A stretch of 64,000 bases of DNA, taken from assembly GCA_037127255.1 (NCBI GenBank), contig JBANSL010000004.1, forward strand, positions 30,222,467-30,286,466, written 5' to 3'. The first letter of the stretch is position 1; each line of letters opens with the position of its first letter. Origin of the DNA: Persicaria tinctoria. Taxonomy: Eukaryota > Streptophyta > Magnoliopsida > Caryophyllales > Polygonaceae. Below are positions 46,397 through 57,678 of the stretch, piece by piece. The notes under the pieces were generated by a model that was given only the letters and a program-made list of their open reading frames with translations, ran no database searches and was not told where the DNA came from. The position numbers and the translations under genes are program-made.

Positions 46397-48019
46397 GGAG
46401 GCTGCAAATTGGGCTTGTCAACAATTTTGTCTTTTTGTACTCGATTTCCATAAATAAACGGTAAGGCTATATGCACTGAAGCCATGTGCTAAATACACTC
46501 AATCATGCGGTTCTAAGATCCGTTTTACCCTTAACTTACACGTGTCTGTAATCATTGCTTCAAAGTGCAAAAAAATAACGAATGGATCATAGTCTCATTT
46601 AAAAAAGATACAAGAATAAAACGAATTTTAGATCCGCTAAGACATAAAAAAAAAAAACAGTTCCAAAATTAAAACGAATCTTAGATCCGTTCAAACTTGC
46701 GTTGTTATGTTAAGGAAATATTAACTCTTATGTAATCTTTATGCAAAGATAAAAACTTGGTGGTTAAGAAAAATCCTAAAAGATAGAGTGCCCTCTTACA
46801 TTATCTATCGGAGTACTTATTAATAATGTCATAACAATGTCTATTTTTGAAAGGATTGCTGCCAGCCCTAGCTTGCACACGGTGACACGAGTTGGGCCTC
46901 AAGGTTGGTTGGATCTTGGCTTCATGAGCTTTGTTTGAGGTCTTATGATCACATCTTGAGCCGGTGGTCTGGTCTTGAGTGAAATGACCCAAGGTGGTCT
47001 TGTATTGAGTGCAAATTGCTGTTAATAACTTCCCTTGAAAAGAAAAATTTTCTACTGATTTTATCCCTTCGAAGAACTGTATCATCCACTGAGGTCTCCA
47101 CTAAGGTCATATAAGGTGGGGAATTCAAATCATTGTTGTGGGCATTATCTGTGGCCTTGAGCGCTAAAAAGATGGGGCATATTTTGTTCAAACTACAACA
47201 CTTTTTAAAAAAAGATGACACTGCAGAGAAAGATAATTGGTACCACAAAGTGATGCTCTCTGAGTCTCTGCTTCCAGAGTGCATTTTGAATTGATACCAT
47301 CAATCACGCTTTCGACTTTTGCCTTCCATGATGGGTTCCAGAAGCAAGCTTCAATGAATTATCCGACATGATGCAACCTGGAAAAAAGCACCATCACAAC
47401 AATGGATGAAAAAAGCATCTTCCATGGACTTCCCTATTAAAAAGAAACATGTTTATGTGCTTCAAAATTAGGAACTATCTTCAGTTATCATGGCTTCGGT
47501 AAACATAACCAATGTGCAATCTTGTATTGTGCTCTTCTATGGAACGCACATATTGATGAAACGCAGAAGGAAAAAAAAAATCAGCATAATGAATTAGCCA
47601 ACTTACACATTAGCAGCAAGACTCAAATAATCGAAGGAGGACAAAAAACCAAATATTTGAGATCATCCATGGCAGATACAGATTCCTCAGCCACATAATC
47701 CTTCATGCCCAATTCATGGCATACAAACAAGGTAAAAGGATAACTGAAACAGACTTAAATATAGTTGACATTGATGGGAATTGTCAATGAAATTTTCAGC
47801 GCCAGCTGATTGAAGGAAGAACAAGGCCAAACTAAACAAAACTAAGACCAGCTGATGAAGCCGCAACTATCAGGATCCAAATGAGGGTGAACCATATGTT
47901 CAGCCACAAGTACAGCAAAGAAGATGGTTGAGAAATTTAATGAAATACTCACAGACATCTTCTGAAATGTGAGAGAAAAACATAACAAGAGATCACTTCT
48001 TGTAACAGAAACCATATAG
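46397..48019. other. Intergenic between the TE cluster and the F-box gene
   Basis: The first bases may be the SINE body. The rest is AT-rich with no supported frame; frames at 46801-47284 (minus) are unrecognised and lack coding character. The end next to 48020 should include the 3' UTR of the F-box gene. Confidence 0.4.
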
Positions 48020-49708
48020 CTAACGATTCTTTCGGTTTTTGGAATTAATATTGCTGCTACTCCTACTGGTACCCATTGACCATCTCCTGAAAGCACATGA
48101 TGCAATGTTCCTACCCACTAGAAGCCTAAACTTTGACCTGAAAGATGATTGCCTAGTTTCGATTCTTGCTTGCAATGGAGGATGAGACGGTGCATCTTCT
48201 GCCTCAACAGGCTGTGGAGCATCCAAAATCTCTTCTTGAGCTCCGCCTCCATCACTCACGCTAGCTTCCACAGGCTCAATCTCGTCTGCGTCCAGATTAA
48301 CAACTAGTGATTCCCTTCTCACCTTCAGCAACTCGATGATGTACCGGGTGACTTCCTTGCACTTCTTCACCTTCACCTTGACCAGGTTAGGGCAGCCCCA
48401 GGCAAGTGCCTCCAACCCATTATCTGAGATTGGACAGCTCTTGACACAGAATTTCTTCAATGCCACACACTTTGTTGCAAGGCACGACATTTCTGCATCA
48501 CCAATTGTCTCGCTACTGCAGAGTGCCAGCCTCTCCAAATTCCTACAGTTTGAAGCAATAACATCCAAACTCACAATTGTAGGATTGATGCCAATCAATA
48601 CCAGCTCTTGAAGATTGCTGCAGTTCTTTCCAAGTGCAGTCAAACCCTCATCCCCTATCCTATTTGTCCTCCATCCATCAATATGTACCTTCCTCAGAAG
48701 CTTACACTTTTGGGCGACAGAGATAACCCCAAAATTTGTACACTCAGGGGTCTTCATAATATGCAGAATCTCCAAACTGGCACAATTGGAAATAGCGGAG
48801 AGCCCAACATCACTCAACTCCAGCCTCTCAAGATGAACCTCAACCAAGCCAGGACTGGAATTGGAACTGGCCATGGATGTTAGGACCCTATCCCAATCCC
48901 CCATACACCTTATCAATTTCAAAGTTTTGAGGTTCTTGCACCCGATTATGAGCGGGGCAAACAACTGGCCATTATAGAGCTCCTTCAAGCACAGACTCTT
49001 GAGCGATTTCGAGGCCAAACCGGGACCGATCGGCTCCGCTGATAAGGCATTATTATCGTTAATGCCACGGAGACGCTTGAGAGACAATTCCTCGAGGCGA
49101 GGGCAATGATCAAAGACGGAATTCAAACCCTTGCTGCCGAAATCACAGGAGCCGCAAGAGATCTTCTTGAGATTCCTACAGTTGCGAGCGAGTGCGGCGA
49201 TACCAAGATTTGAGAGCTCGCGGCAGGCGCGGAGCTTGAGGCGAGTGAGATTAAGGCAGCGGAGGGAGAGAGAGACGAGGGCATCGTCGTTAATGCTGAT
49301 CGATCGACGGTCGCAGCGAAGGGCGAGCTTCGCCACGGAGTTGAATCGGGAAAATAGGGTTCCGATTTGGGAGGCGAGCTCCGATTGGGCGTTGAGCGAG
49401 AGCCGGTAACGGTTCTCCCCCTCAACCCTCAGCCAGCGCTTGCAGACGAGAGAGCAGCGCTTCCGATCGCCGGTGGAGAGGGACTGGAAGATCAAGGCGA
49501 GACACTCGTCAGGCAAATAGGAGGTGCAGTCCGGAAGATCGGGGGAGACATTTGTGGTCTCGGCATGGGAATCAATATTCGCGGGGGTTTTGGAGGGATT
49601 GGTGGCAAATGGAGGAGGGAGGGGCCTGGAGGAGGAACGGAGGGAGCGGGAGGTGGAGAGGCGGGTGATCTCCGGGGAGAGACCAGGGAGGGAAGTTGAT
49701 TGGCCCAT
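48020..49708 (-). CDS. F-box/LRR protein of the VFB/SKIP2 family
   Basis: A single uninterrupted frame of 562 codons. It starts MGQSTS, as in the Arabidopsis VIER F-BOX (VFB)/SKIP2 proteins, then a Ser/Pro-rich leader, an F-box at about residues 62-102 (LPDECLALIFQSL..DRKRCSLVCKRW), and about a dozen leucine-rich repeats (residues ~120-470: LKLRACRELSNLG, HIDGWRTNRIGDEGL, VLIGINP, CPISDNGLEAL). The C-terminal tail is basic and Ser-rich. The family assembles into SCF E3 ubiquitin ligases through ASK/SKP1; Arabidopsis VFBs affect lateral root formation and auxin-responsive gene expression. The single-exon structure is usual for the family. A 12.7-kb TE nest begins 268 bases upstream of the ATG, so the 5' UTR or core promoter abuts the insertion. 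Confidence 0.95.
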   Translation of the reverse strand: MGQSTSLPGLSPEITRLSTSRSLRSSSRPLPPPFATNPSKTPANIDSHAETTNVSPDLPDCTSYLPDECLALIFQSLSTGDRKRCSLVCKRWLRVEGENRYRLSLNAQSELASQIGTLFSRFNSVAKLALRCDRRSISINDDALVSLSLRCLNLTRLKLRACRELSNLGIAALARNCRNLKKISCGSCDFGSKGLNSVFDHCPRLEELSLKRLRGINDNNALSAEPIGPGLASKSLKSLCLKELYNGQLFAPLIIGCKNLKTLKLIRCMGDWDRVLTSMASSNSSPGLVEVHLERLELSDVGLSAISNCASLEILHIMKTPECTNFGVISVAQKCKLLRKVHIDGWRTNRIGDEGLTALGKNCSNLQELVLIGINPTIVSLDVIASNCRNLERLALCSSETIGDAEMSCLATKCVALKKFCVKSCPISDNGLEALAWGCPNLVKVKVKKCKEVTRYIIELLKVRRESLVVNLDADEIEPVEASVSDGGGAQEEILDAPQPVEAEDAPSHPPLQARIETRQSSFRSKFRLLVGRNIASCAFRRWSMGTSRSSSNINSKNRKNR

Positions 49709-49976
49709 AGAGACAATGAAAGAGGGGTTGGGGAAGCGCCGGCGGAGGGAGGGAGGGAGGGGATACAGGCAATGGAAGGGGGGAACGCGTGAAGAGGGAG
49801 GTGGTTGGAGAGACAGGGAATCATGGAAAATGGAAATTGAAGAAGGTTTTGCCTATGGAGTACGAAATACGAATACGGAGTATCATTCAGGCGTTTCTTA
49901 ATTTTTTGCACCGTTTTTTTCAAATCATAAAGGCTTTTAACAAATTCTTCCCATTTCACCCATTTGGTATCCATTA
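49709..49976 (-). promoter_or_regulatory. Remaining proximal 5' region of the F-box gene
   Basis: 268 bases separate the ATG from the MULE TSD. It has purine-rich stretches (GGGAGGGAGGGAGGGG on the plus strand, 49745-49760), i.e. a pyrimidine-rich leader for the gene. No clear TATA box was seen. Confidence 0.45.
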
Positions 49977-50181
49977 GGTAAAATTGCAGAAAATATCCCC
50001 AATTTTGGGGTAGTTGCGTTAAACACTCTGAACTTTTCAAATTTCGTGTAATATCCTATATTTTAGGGTAAGTTGCTTTTGGTATCCTCACACGGTCACA
50101 TCCCCATCGATGAAAAAATCTGGCCATAGAGGATGACATGACATATTTGAGGATGACATGACATGTTCACTTTAACACATA

Positions 50182-50402
50182 CTCCCTCTGATTTTTAATA
50201 TAAGGCATTGGGATTTTAGGCACGTAGTTTAAGGAGCTTAAAATTATATAAAATTTTAATTTTTTTACATTATAATACTTATTAGTAATAAGTATTATAA
50301 TGTAAAAAAAATTAATAAAAAACATTAATATTTTATATAGTTTTAAGTTCCTTAAACTACGTGCACAAAATCTCAATGCTTTATATTTCCAACCGGAGGG
50401 AG
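50182..50402. mobile_element. Stowaway-like (Tc1/mariner) MITE, 221 bp
   Basis: CTCCCTCTG...CCGGAGGGAG terminal inverted repeats with TA duplications at 50180-50181 and 50403-50404. Nearly the whole element folds back on itself around TTATTAGTAATAAG (50279-50292). Confidence 0.9.
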
Positions 50403-50599
50403 TAATACACAAATGGGAGGAGGGGGTATTTAAGGGTTTTTTGATACTACATCCGTTTTAAAATATATGGGCTCTTACTTTTCAGCACGTTTATTAAAGA
50501 GAGAAAAACTCTATCAAATTTTTTTTTTATAATTTAATACTCCATACTTGTTAGTAGTGGCATTAACCTCATCAATAGTTTTGAAGCTTGGCTTCCTTG

Positions 50600-50918
50600 T
50601 AGGCGCTTCAGCATCACGCATCCCGTCCCGATTCCGGTGGAATTGATGGAAAAAATAATTAATCCTGTCCCGCACATATATAAAATTATATATATTTTTA
50701 TATATATAATTAAAATTAATAAAAACATATAAGAATATATTTATATTATACGTACCTTAACATTAATTTAAATCTAAAATTTAAATAATAATAATAAAAC
50801 ATTAAAAACGTATATGAAATAAAAATAGACTTACCGTTGCACTTAATTGGCAGGGGTTATTGTATGTAATATATATTGTATGTAATATATACTTGAGAGT
50901 GGTTACTGTATGTAATAT
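50600..50918. mobile_element. Older hAT element, left part
   Basis: CATCCCGTCCCGATTCC and CCTGTCCCGCAC motifs mark the same family as the younger hAT at 50919. It includes the uninterrupted sequence AGAATATATTTATATTATA (50732-50750), which is the empty target of the Helitron. The far left terminus is not preserved. Confidence 0.7.
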
Positions 50919-51281
50919 TAGGGGTGGGCATAAATCCCGCATATCCCGGCCCGTCCCGCATCCCGTCCCGATCCCAGTGGGATTTAATTTTTTTTTTAAA
51001 AATCCCGTCCCGATCCCGTCCCGCAAAAATTACGCGGGACGGAGAGTTCGAATCCCGCAAATCCCGTCCCGTCCCGCATATATATATTTTATTAAAATTA
51101 ATAAAAATATATATAAGAATATATCCACCCCTTATACTTATTATTTTAGAAGCAATGTCTTCACAAAAAATTAAGCCACGTGTCCAACTTTGAGCAGCCT
51201 AATAAACCACGTTCTCTTTAACCGCTCAACTCCGCTTTCTTCCTCAAATCGTTCTTCCTTAACCTCCTCTCTTCCAGAAGC

Positions 51282-51840
51282 AATGTCTTTTATTTTCATC
51301 CCACTCTCTTTCACCTACTCAACCTCCTCCGGTGACGGATCCGGCCGAGGGGGCACCGTCCTGTCCCGATTCCAGTTCACAGACAACCAGCCGGAGAAGC
51401 CCGAATCCGGCGAGGCATCTGGCGTTCCGGCCCAATCTGCTGCCCCAATCCTCGAGCGCGGCCATGGCAGAGGCAAATCCTTGCCTTCCTCTCCATTCCT
51501 CCTGTCTTTCAACGCACTTGCTGCTCCGGATCCAGTCCCTTCCTCGGAGAAATCCTTCTCCGGCGTCGGTCGAGGCCACGACGGCGCCGATGTTGAGGTG
51601 AATAAGGAGGATTTGAGGTTTAAGACGCCGATATTCTTTTCCAAGGATGGCGGCGAGAGCAGTGGCTCTGATGTGCTGCGCCTGTCAGGAGTCCTGTGAA
51701 CCCTAATCTCAGGAGGCCGATTGGGGAGGCGAATTTGCCTGGTAGAGGTTTGTCGGGTATGTGTCGTGGATAGACCCCTAAAGGTCCGGACATGCCGTCA
51801 GAACCGGAGGAGAACCGACATCACATCCCAACTCCTCTAC
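51282..51840 (+). pseudogene. Captured fragment: Gly/Arg-rich mitoribosomal-type protein
   Basis: The frame running to 51699 reads STSSGDGSGRGGTVLSRFQF, ERGHGRGKSLPSSPFL and KTPIFFSKDGGESSGS. After a frameshift near 51695 it continues in another frame with RRPIGEANLPG-like and EENRH-like text. The pattern resembles the N-terminal region of plant mitochondrial ribosomal S24/S35-domain proteins, recalled from memory and uncertain. No S24/S35 domain itself is present. Confidence 0.4.
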
Positions 51841-52385
51841 ATCTCCTTCCACTATCTCATCTCCTTCTTCAGGCGATTTCAACAATCATCCATTGACTTC
51901 GATTCAGCGATGCAGTCCATCACTCTTCTTCTTCTATGCTACTGGATCCGAGATGTCATAATTTTTTCAAATCTCCGGCTAGGGTTTCAGGTTAGGGCTG
52001 AAATTGCTTAAATTTGCTTACTGCGCTTATGTGCTTCAGTTTGATTGAATTTGAAATTGCCTTTCCTTTTAACAAGCTGCTTGCTATGCTTGATTGAATT
52101 TCAAATTGCTTGCAATATTGATTGATTTTGGTTGTTGTTGCTATGTGCTTCATTTTGATCGAATTTTAATTTGGCTTTCCTTTGAACAAGTTGCTTCCTA
52201 TGCTTGATTGAATTTGAAATTGCTTGCAATATTGATTGAGTTAAGGACCTTCTTTCAATCCATGATGTCATATTTGATCTTGTGTGGTGGTGAACTGAAG
52301 TACTGAATAGGCGTGTGCAACTGTTGGTTAGCTAAATTCCAGAAATGAGCCAGACATTGTCTTCTTTTCTCTTTGTTATAGGTTG

Positions 52386-52580
52386 CACCACGGTTACAAA
52401 CTAGCAGGCATGTAATTGCAAAGTTGCCTGATCCTCAACTGAAAGGTTATTCCCTGAAGAGGAGATGCACATAATGGCTTAGTTACCGAAGGAGTGTTTG
52501 CTGCTGGATCCAAACATCCGACCTAGGATGAATGAAGTTGTGGAAATACTCCTGATTGTTACTGAGAAGCCACATTTTGC
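52386..52580 (+). pseudogene. Captured fragment: receptor-like kinase C-lobe
   Basis: Reads VAPRLQTSRHVIAKLPDPQL, then after a one-base loss FPEEEMHIMA, a stop in place of Tyr, and KECLLLDPNIRPRMNEVVEI. CLLLDP..RP.M.EVV.IL is kinase subdomain XI; the wording is close to NCRK-type receptor-like cytoplasmic kinases. Frameshift and stop show it is non-functional, and the catalytic loop is absent. Confidence 0.75.
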
Positions 52581-53432
52581 CGATGGCGATGATTTCTTTC
52601 TTTCATGTTCTTTTCTTGATCACCAGTTGTTGCCAATATAGTATCAATTTGCTTTTTTATTTTTATCGCATTTACATACTTCTCCTTGTACCCTGAGTTT
52701 CTGAACGTTCCGATCTAGCTATGTGGTTTTCTGTGACTTACCGGACCCTGTTAATTTTGATTCCTAGGCTCACCTCTTTCAAGAAGTTGATCTGATGTCA
52801 CAAGGATATCGATCCAACAAAGCACCCTTCCTCTTCTCCAGACCACACTTTTGTTGGAAAATCTTCACATTTATAAGTTTTCCTCTTTTTCAAGTGCGTA
52901 CAGCTGCTTAATTAGGGTTGGCTTCGATTTCTGTTTTAAGGAATCGATGGGAATCTTGATAATTTTTAGATTTGATTTACAACTTTTTTAGTTTAAAATT
53001 CTTCAATTTTAGATGTTCAAAGAAATGCTTCTTCTCTTATGGATGGATAATAGTATACACACCACACAAGTTTCATCGAGTGCTCTAGAATACTTTTTTT
53101 TTTTATATATGAAAATTTTCCTCGCCTTTTTCTGATTAATTAGTACCCTCTTTGTGTTGGAGAAGGAAGAGAACAAACGGGGAAAGAAAGTACAAGTATT
53201 GAGGCGGAGGTTCAGGATGACAAAGTTGATATTTCAATTTGTGGCTATTGTTGTTGGAGGCAGGATGCAATCGATCATTCTATCGGCAGTCGGCGCGGCG
53301 GCACAATCGGTGGGTATGGTTGGATTTGAATTGTTTTAATGTTGAGCTAGATGCCGAGGTAACTCCTCTCTTTGTGCGTTTTTCTTCAATTTCAACTTCT
53401 TACGATTGTTTCTTTAACGAGGATGGCGGTGT

Positions 53433-53560
53433 GTAGACAGGTAATATGGCTGAGCGAGGTGGATACTAGCGAAGGCTATGCGGTTGATTTTGTCTCGATT
53501 TCTCCCCACGTCGTGTATATGGACTCCGAAGCTTATCCTTCTACTTGCATATACGCTCAG
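53433..53560 (+). pseudogene. Captured fragment: pICln (chloride conductance regulatory protein)
   Basis: RQVIWLSEVDTSEGYAVDF and SISPHVVYMDSEAYPSTCIY match the PH-like core of pICln, which as a methylosome subunit handles Sm proteins. A GT directly follows the last codon (GCTCAG|GTTTGA at 53560), so an exon edge is kept. Upstream (53160-53340) and downstream (54383-54470) pieces flanked by splice-like sites may come from the same or other genes. Confidence 0.75.
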
Positions 53561-55684
53561 GTTTGATGATTCTCTGAATCTTTGGTGTTTTTTGCTGCGA
53601 GTTGTTTACTAGGGATATAAACTTGTGTCGTGAGAGTGAAATGATTGAAAATTTGTTCTCTTTGACGTATTCCAGTGTTAGAGTTGATTTGTTTACTTCG
53701 ATGTTTGTGGATTTTGGTTGCTGTTGACCCTTTTTTATCACAACCATGTGATCTCCAATTTCAGGAATTGGATATTGCTTACATATGTCTTTCCTGTTTC
53801 ATATATTTTTAACTAGCGGATATTAGTTTGGAATGAGTTATCAATTTAACAATCAAATGAGTACGGTGTTCTTTAATTCAAATATCAAAGGGGATTCACT
53901 TGCACACTATAAATGTAACTTTTGGAATGCAAAATCTAATCCTTTAAAGAAATTTTGAGGCCTGAAGAGCTAGCAAGCAAATTAGTCCTTTGAGGAGGAG
54001 TCACTTACCAAATAGAAATATCACCTACCTAAAACTTTTGGATGAAATTTTTTTATCTTCAAAGGTAAGCTTGAGGAGCAGCCAGGCAAGTTATCCTAGA
54101 ACGATTTCTTAGAATGGGAAGTATTGTGTTTGTTAATGTATGAAAAAAGATTTATGCTTGCAAAGCAGTGCATGCCAGTGAAGACACTGAAACTGTACAC
54201 ATTTCTCTTTTGTTTGGGAGGGTGAGATGAAAATGTTCTATTTGACTCTGAAAGATCGCAGTTCAAAATGAGCCTAATCTTGATGAGAAGGATATGTGTT
54301 GTTGAAATTGTCTAAAGAGTAACTTGTAAATCTGAACAACCAATATAGTTTTTTTTTTTCTGTCTTTGTCCACACTGCAGAAGGTACGAGTGAAGATATT
54401 GCTCATCCATGGAAACTGTAGGGTGGACGATCGAGGCTTGAAGACTCACCATGGACGTGTGAGTAATATGACCTTGTGACTATTTGTTTATGCAATTGAT
54501 TTTGTTGGCTTTGAAATGATTGATCATATTTTCTTTTAAAATTGTGATGAATGCAGAATGCTTCACTTAGTTTGCATGTCTCTATATTTAGTTACAAATT
54601 AAATGGTATAATATCTTATAAGTTGCATGAACTGATCTGGAGTATACTCTTAGATTCTCATCTCTTTAACTCCTAATTTTTACTTTATTCCAATTTTTTT
54701 TGTTATGTTATTTAAATTTTGCAGGCTAAACTGTCTTCTATCCCTAATATTTTCAGGATATTTTCTTCACCCCTTCTTGTATCATAACCTTCTTCCTCAT
54801 TAGTCCTTAATTTACCATTTATTACGAATATAGCAGATGCAAACCCGTCATATATTTAAGCTTGGGAAATAGCTTTGGCAAGGGTTCCAAGCTTAAGGTA
54901 TATATTCACGGGCACTATAAATTGGAGTTTCTTTTATGATGAACAAATGATTGTTTGTTAGGTTTTCGAACAAAATTTATGAATTTTCACTTTATCGAAG
55001 GTCGAACACTTGGCGGGCCACCTTCGTGTCCCCAAATTAGGCAGCTTTGTGGATGTGAAATGCGAATGCCTTAATCTAACCATTTAGTGTTGGTTTTGTT
55101 TGTCTTTGCGATGGAATAAGGTTGTATACATCTTACACATGCCCCTTTGCTTAGCGAGTTTGAATCACTCACAACTTCAAGTTTAGTTTCATGGACTTTT
55201 ATTATTTGATCTGTTAACTTATGATGAAATGTGATATGATTTTAAAATTGATGTGTGTTTGCTTGTAATTGGGTCTGCAAGAAAAGATTAAGCTGGTGAG
55301 GATCAACCTTCAAATTATGGAATGTGTGTTTGCTTGTAATTCAGGGCCTGTTATAGTAGGATATGATGAAATATGCTTCTGTTTGTCAAGGAAAAGAAAA
55401 TTGGAAAAAATTTCTTTCTTTTTACTTTCTTTTATCTTTATCACTGCGTTTGGTTTAAATCAATTTCTCATCCCGTTTTCCTTGCTCACGTTCTCTACAA
55501 CCAATGGGAGATCTCAAGAGTAACAGCCAAGGTGGTTGATGCGAAGGTTAGAGCCAAGTCCAGGTACCGCCTCCAATAGCTCTCCATCTCTCTCTATCAG
55601 GCTCTCTCATTTGGTATCTAAGTGATACATTTAGTCTTTCTATTCATTGTATGAAAACTTGTGAAGAGGTATTGAATTTAGTTA

Positions 55685-55790
55685 TCCCACCCTAATACTT
55701 ATAAAACCAGAAGCAAAATCTTTGTTAAAAATTGTGCCACGTGTCTACGTTTTACAAAATTAAGAAACCACTCTCTTCCTTAATTAGTCC
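55685..55790 (+). mobile_element. Internal second Helitron 5' terminus
   Basis: TCCCACCCTAATACTTATAA...CAGAAGC...GCCACGTGTC after an A closely parallels the true 5' end at 51124 (TCCACCCCTTATACTT...AGAAGC...GCCACGTGTC). No 3' terminus of its own was seen before 61807. Confidence 0.7.
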
Positions 55791-57673
55791 CCATGTTTCT
55801 TCCTTATAAATGTAAGTATGGTTTTAGAGAGTTGCAAGCAAAGATTAATAAACTAGATCAGTGCTATATCTCCCAAATTGATTGAAGAAATTATGGATAT
55901 TTTTGGTATATGGCCTTTTTGGTCTAGGTCTCTTTGTAACTTGGTTATAGATGGCTTGATCAATAGGTGTAATTGTAGACTTGTACGCTTGTAGCTGAGC
56001 TGCCACTATTAACTCTGACCTTGAGCTTGGCTGAGATTGTGGCTGAACTATTTTGCAAGCTACATGCTCATTTCTATGTTAATAGCAATTTGATTTGACT
56101 TACCAAATTGATTACTGATTGAGGATTTTTTGAATGTAATATCTGTCTTTCTCTGATGAATATTCTCATTAATGATTGGGTAGGTTGGTTGGTTGTGTTG
56201 TTTGTATATTCTTGTGTAAATCGTGTAAATAATTCAAGTTCTTGTTGTAGTTGTATTCCACTTAGGCGGGAGTACCTGAGTTAAATTATTTGGTCTTCAC
56301 AATCACTCATACTGGGTTGATATATGGATTTTGATCTTAAATGGACCATCTTTCTCATGATATGTGAATGGAAAAGTGAAAAATTATCCAACATTGGCCA
56401 ACTTCTGGAGAGACGTGGTAAGGAGTTTCTTGGTTCTAGATACAAGGATCCTTTATCGAGCTTCTCGAATTTCCAAGCATTCTCTATCGAAAACCCGGAA
56501 GTATGCTGATCTTTCTTTGTAATAATGTTCTTTTTAGGTTTCAGATTGCACTTAACTTTTCGATAGTTTTTTTGTAGTCTGCCTCCTGTTTCTGATTATC
56601 TCCCTTTATGTTAGTCGGGTTTACTGGAAGAGCATACTTGAATAGATGGAAATTTCATTCTCTGTTAACCCCCAATGTATCCTACGTGAAAACTCAGCTT
56701 ATCCAGGAGGCCAGTGACTGCCCGGAGCATTTTTAAATCCTGCAGAAAATTGCTTGAGTCTGAAGAGAGAGGAACTTGAAGGATATTGCTGTTATCTGGC
56801 GTGATGAGGTTATGATTTACCGGTGAAGAAGATGACACTTCAACAATTTCGCAGAGAGGTATGGTATGTTGAATTTAGTGAGCATCTCTCTAAGGAAACT
56901 AAATGGGACATGTTGTAGTGCGAGGGGCTGCATTTTTCTTCTAGATTATGATTGATATTCAAGCTTCGATTCTCTAACATCTGAACATATGTTTGCACTT
57001 TTCTGGGTTTTTTTCCGTTTATTTCTTATTGAAGAATTAGATGTGCAGTTATTATTGAATAATTAAATGGGACATGTTGTAGTGTCAGGGGCTGCATTTT
57101 TTCCGTTTATTTCTTCTAGATTATTATTGAAGAATTTACTGAGTTTGCCTACAATTAAATCTGTAAATGTAAGTGGACAATTAGATGTGTAGTTATTTTT
57201 CTTAGTCGGAGAAAATGGACTCTGAAATGTTTTAACACCATGTTGCAGGTCTGGAGCACATGCACTTGATTCATCGGGTCTGCCTAAAAGATCTCCAATA
57301 GCAATAGACGTGCCAATGAATGTTTATTATGTGATTATATATCTAGCTATTATTCTTAGTGGCAATATAACAGTGTCCACACTTCTTCCTTGTGATTGTA
57401 GTCTTATTTGAATGGATCTCATAACCACATCTTGTGTTGATGATGAATTGAATCGTTTCCTTCGACGATTATTAAGCGTGGGTATGGTGAAAGTGGAAGA
57501 AATTGGGAGAATTCGATAAATTGTTTTTACAAATAAACTGAGAACGTGGTTTCATGATCATTCGTTAAGAACATGGAATGATAGATTGATGAAAAAATAA
57601 ATGCTTAAAATTTAGAAAAAGGAAATGTGGAGATTTTTTTTATCTGTGAAGACTTTGCTTCTAATTTTATAGT
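55791..57673. other. Helitron interior without supported genes
   Basis: AT-rich sequence with scattered short frames. A phrase GGGACATGTTGTAGTG(C/T)(G/C)AGGGGC is duplicated at 56907 and 57068. A small exon-like frame at 56324-56509 is unrecognised. Confidence 0.4.
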
Positions 57674-57678
57674 ATTAT

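Noticed and set aside
46801..47284. 94- and 111-codon minus-strand frames
   Set aside because: Overlap each other in different registers, no recognised motif, no splice context.
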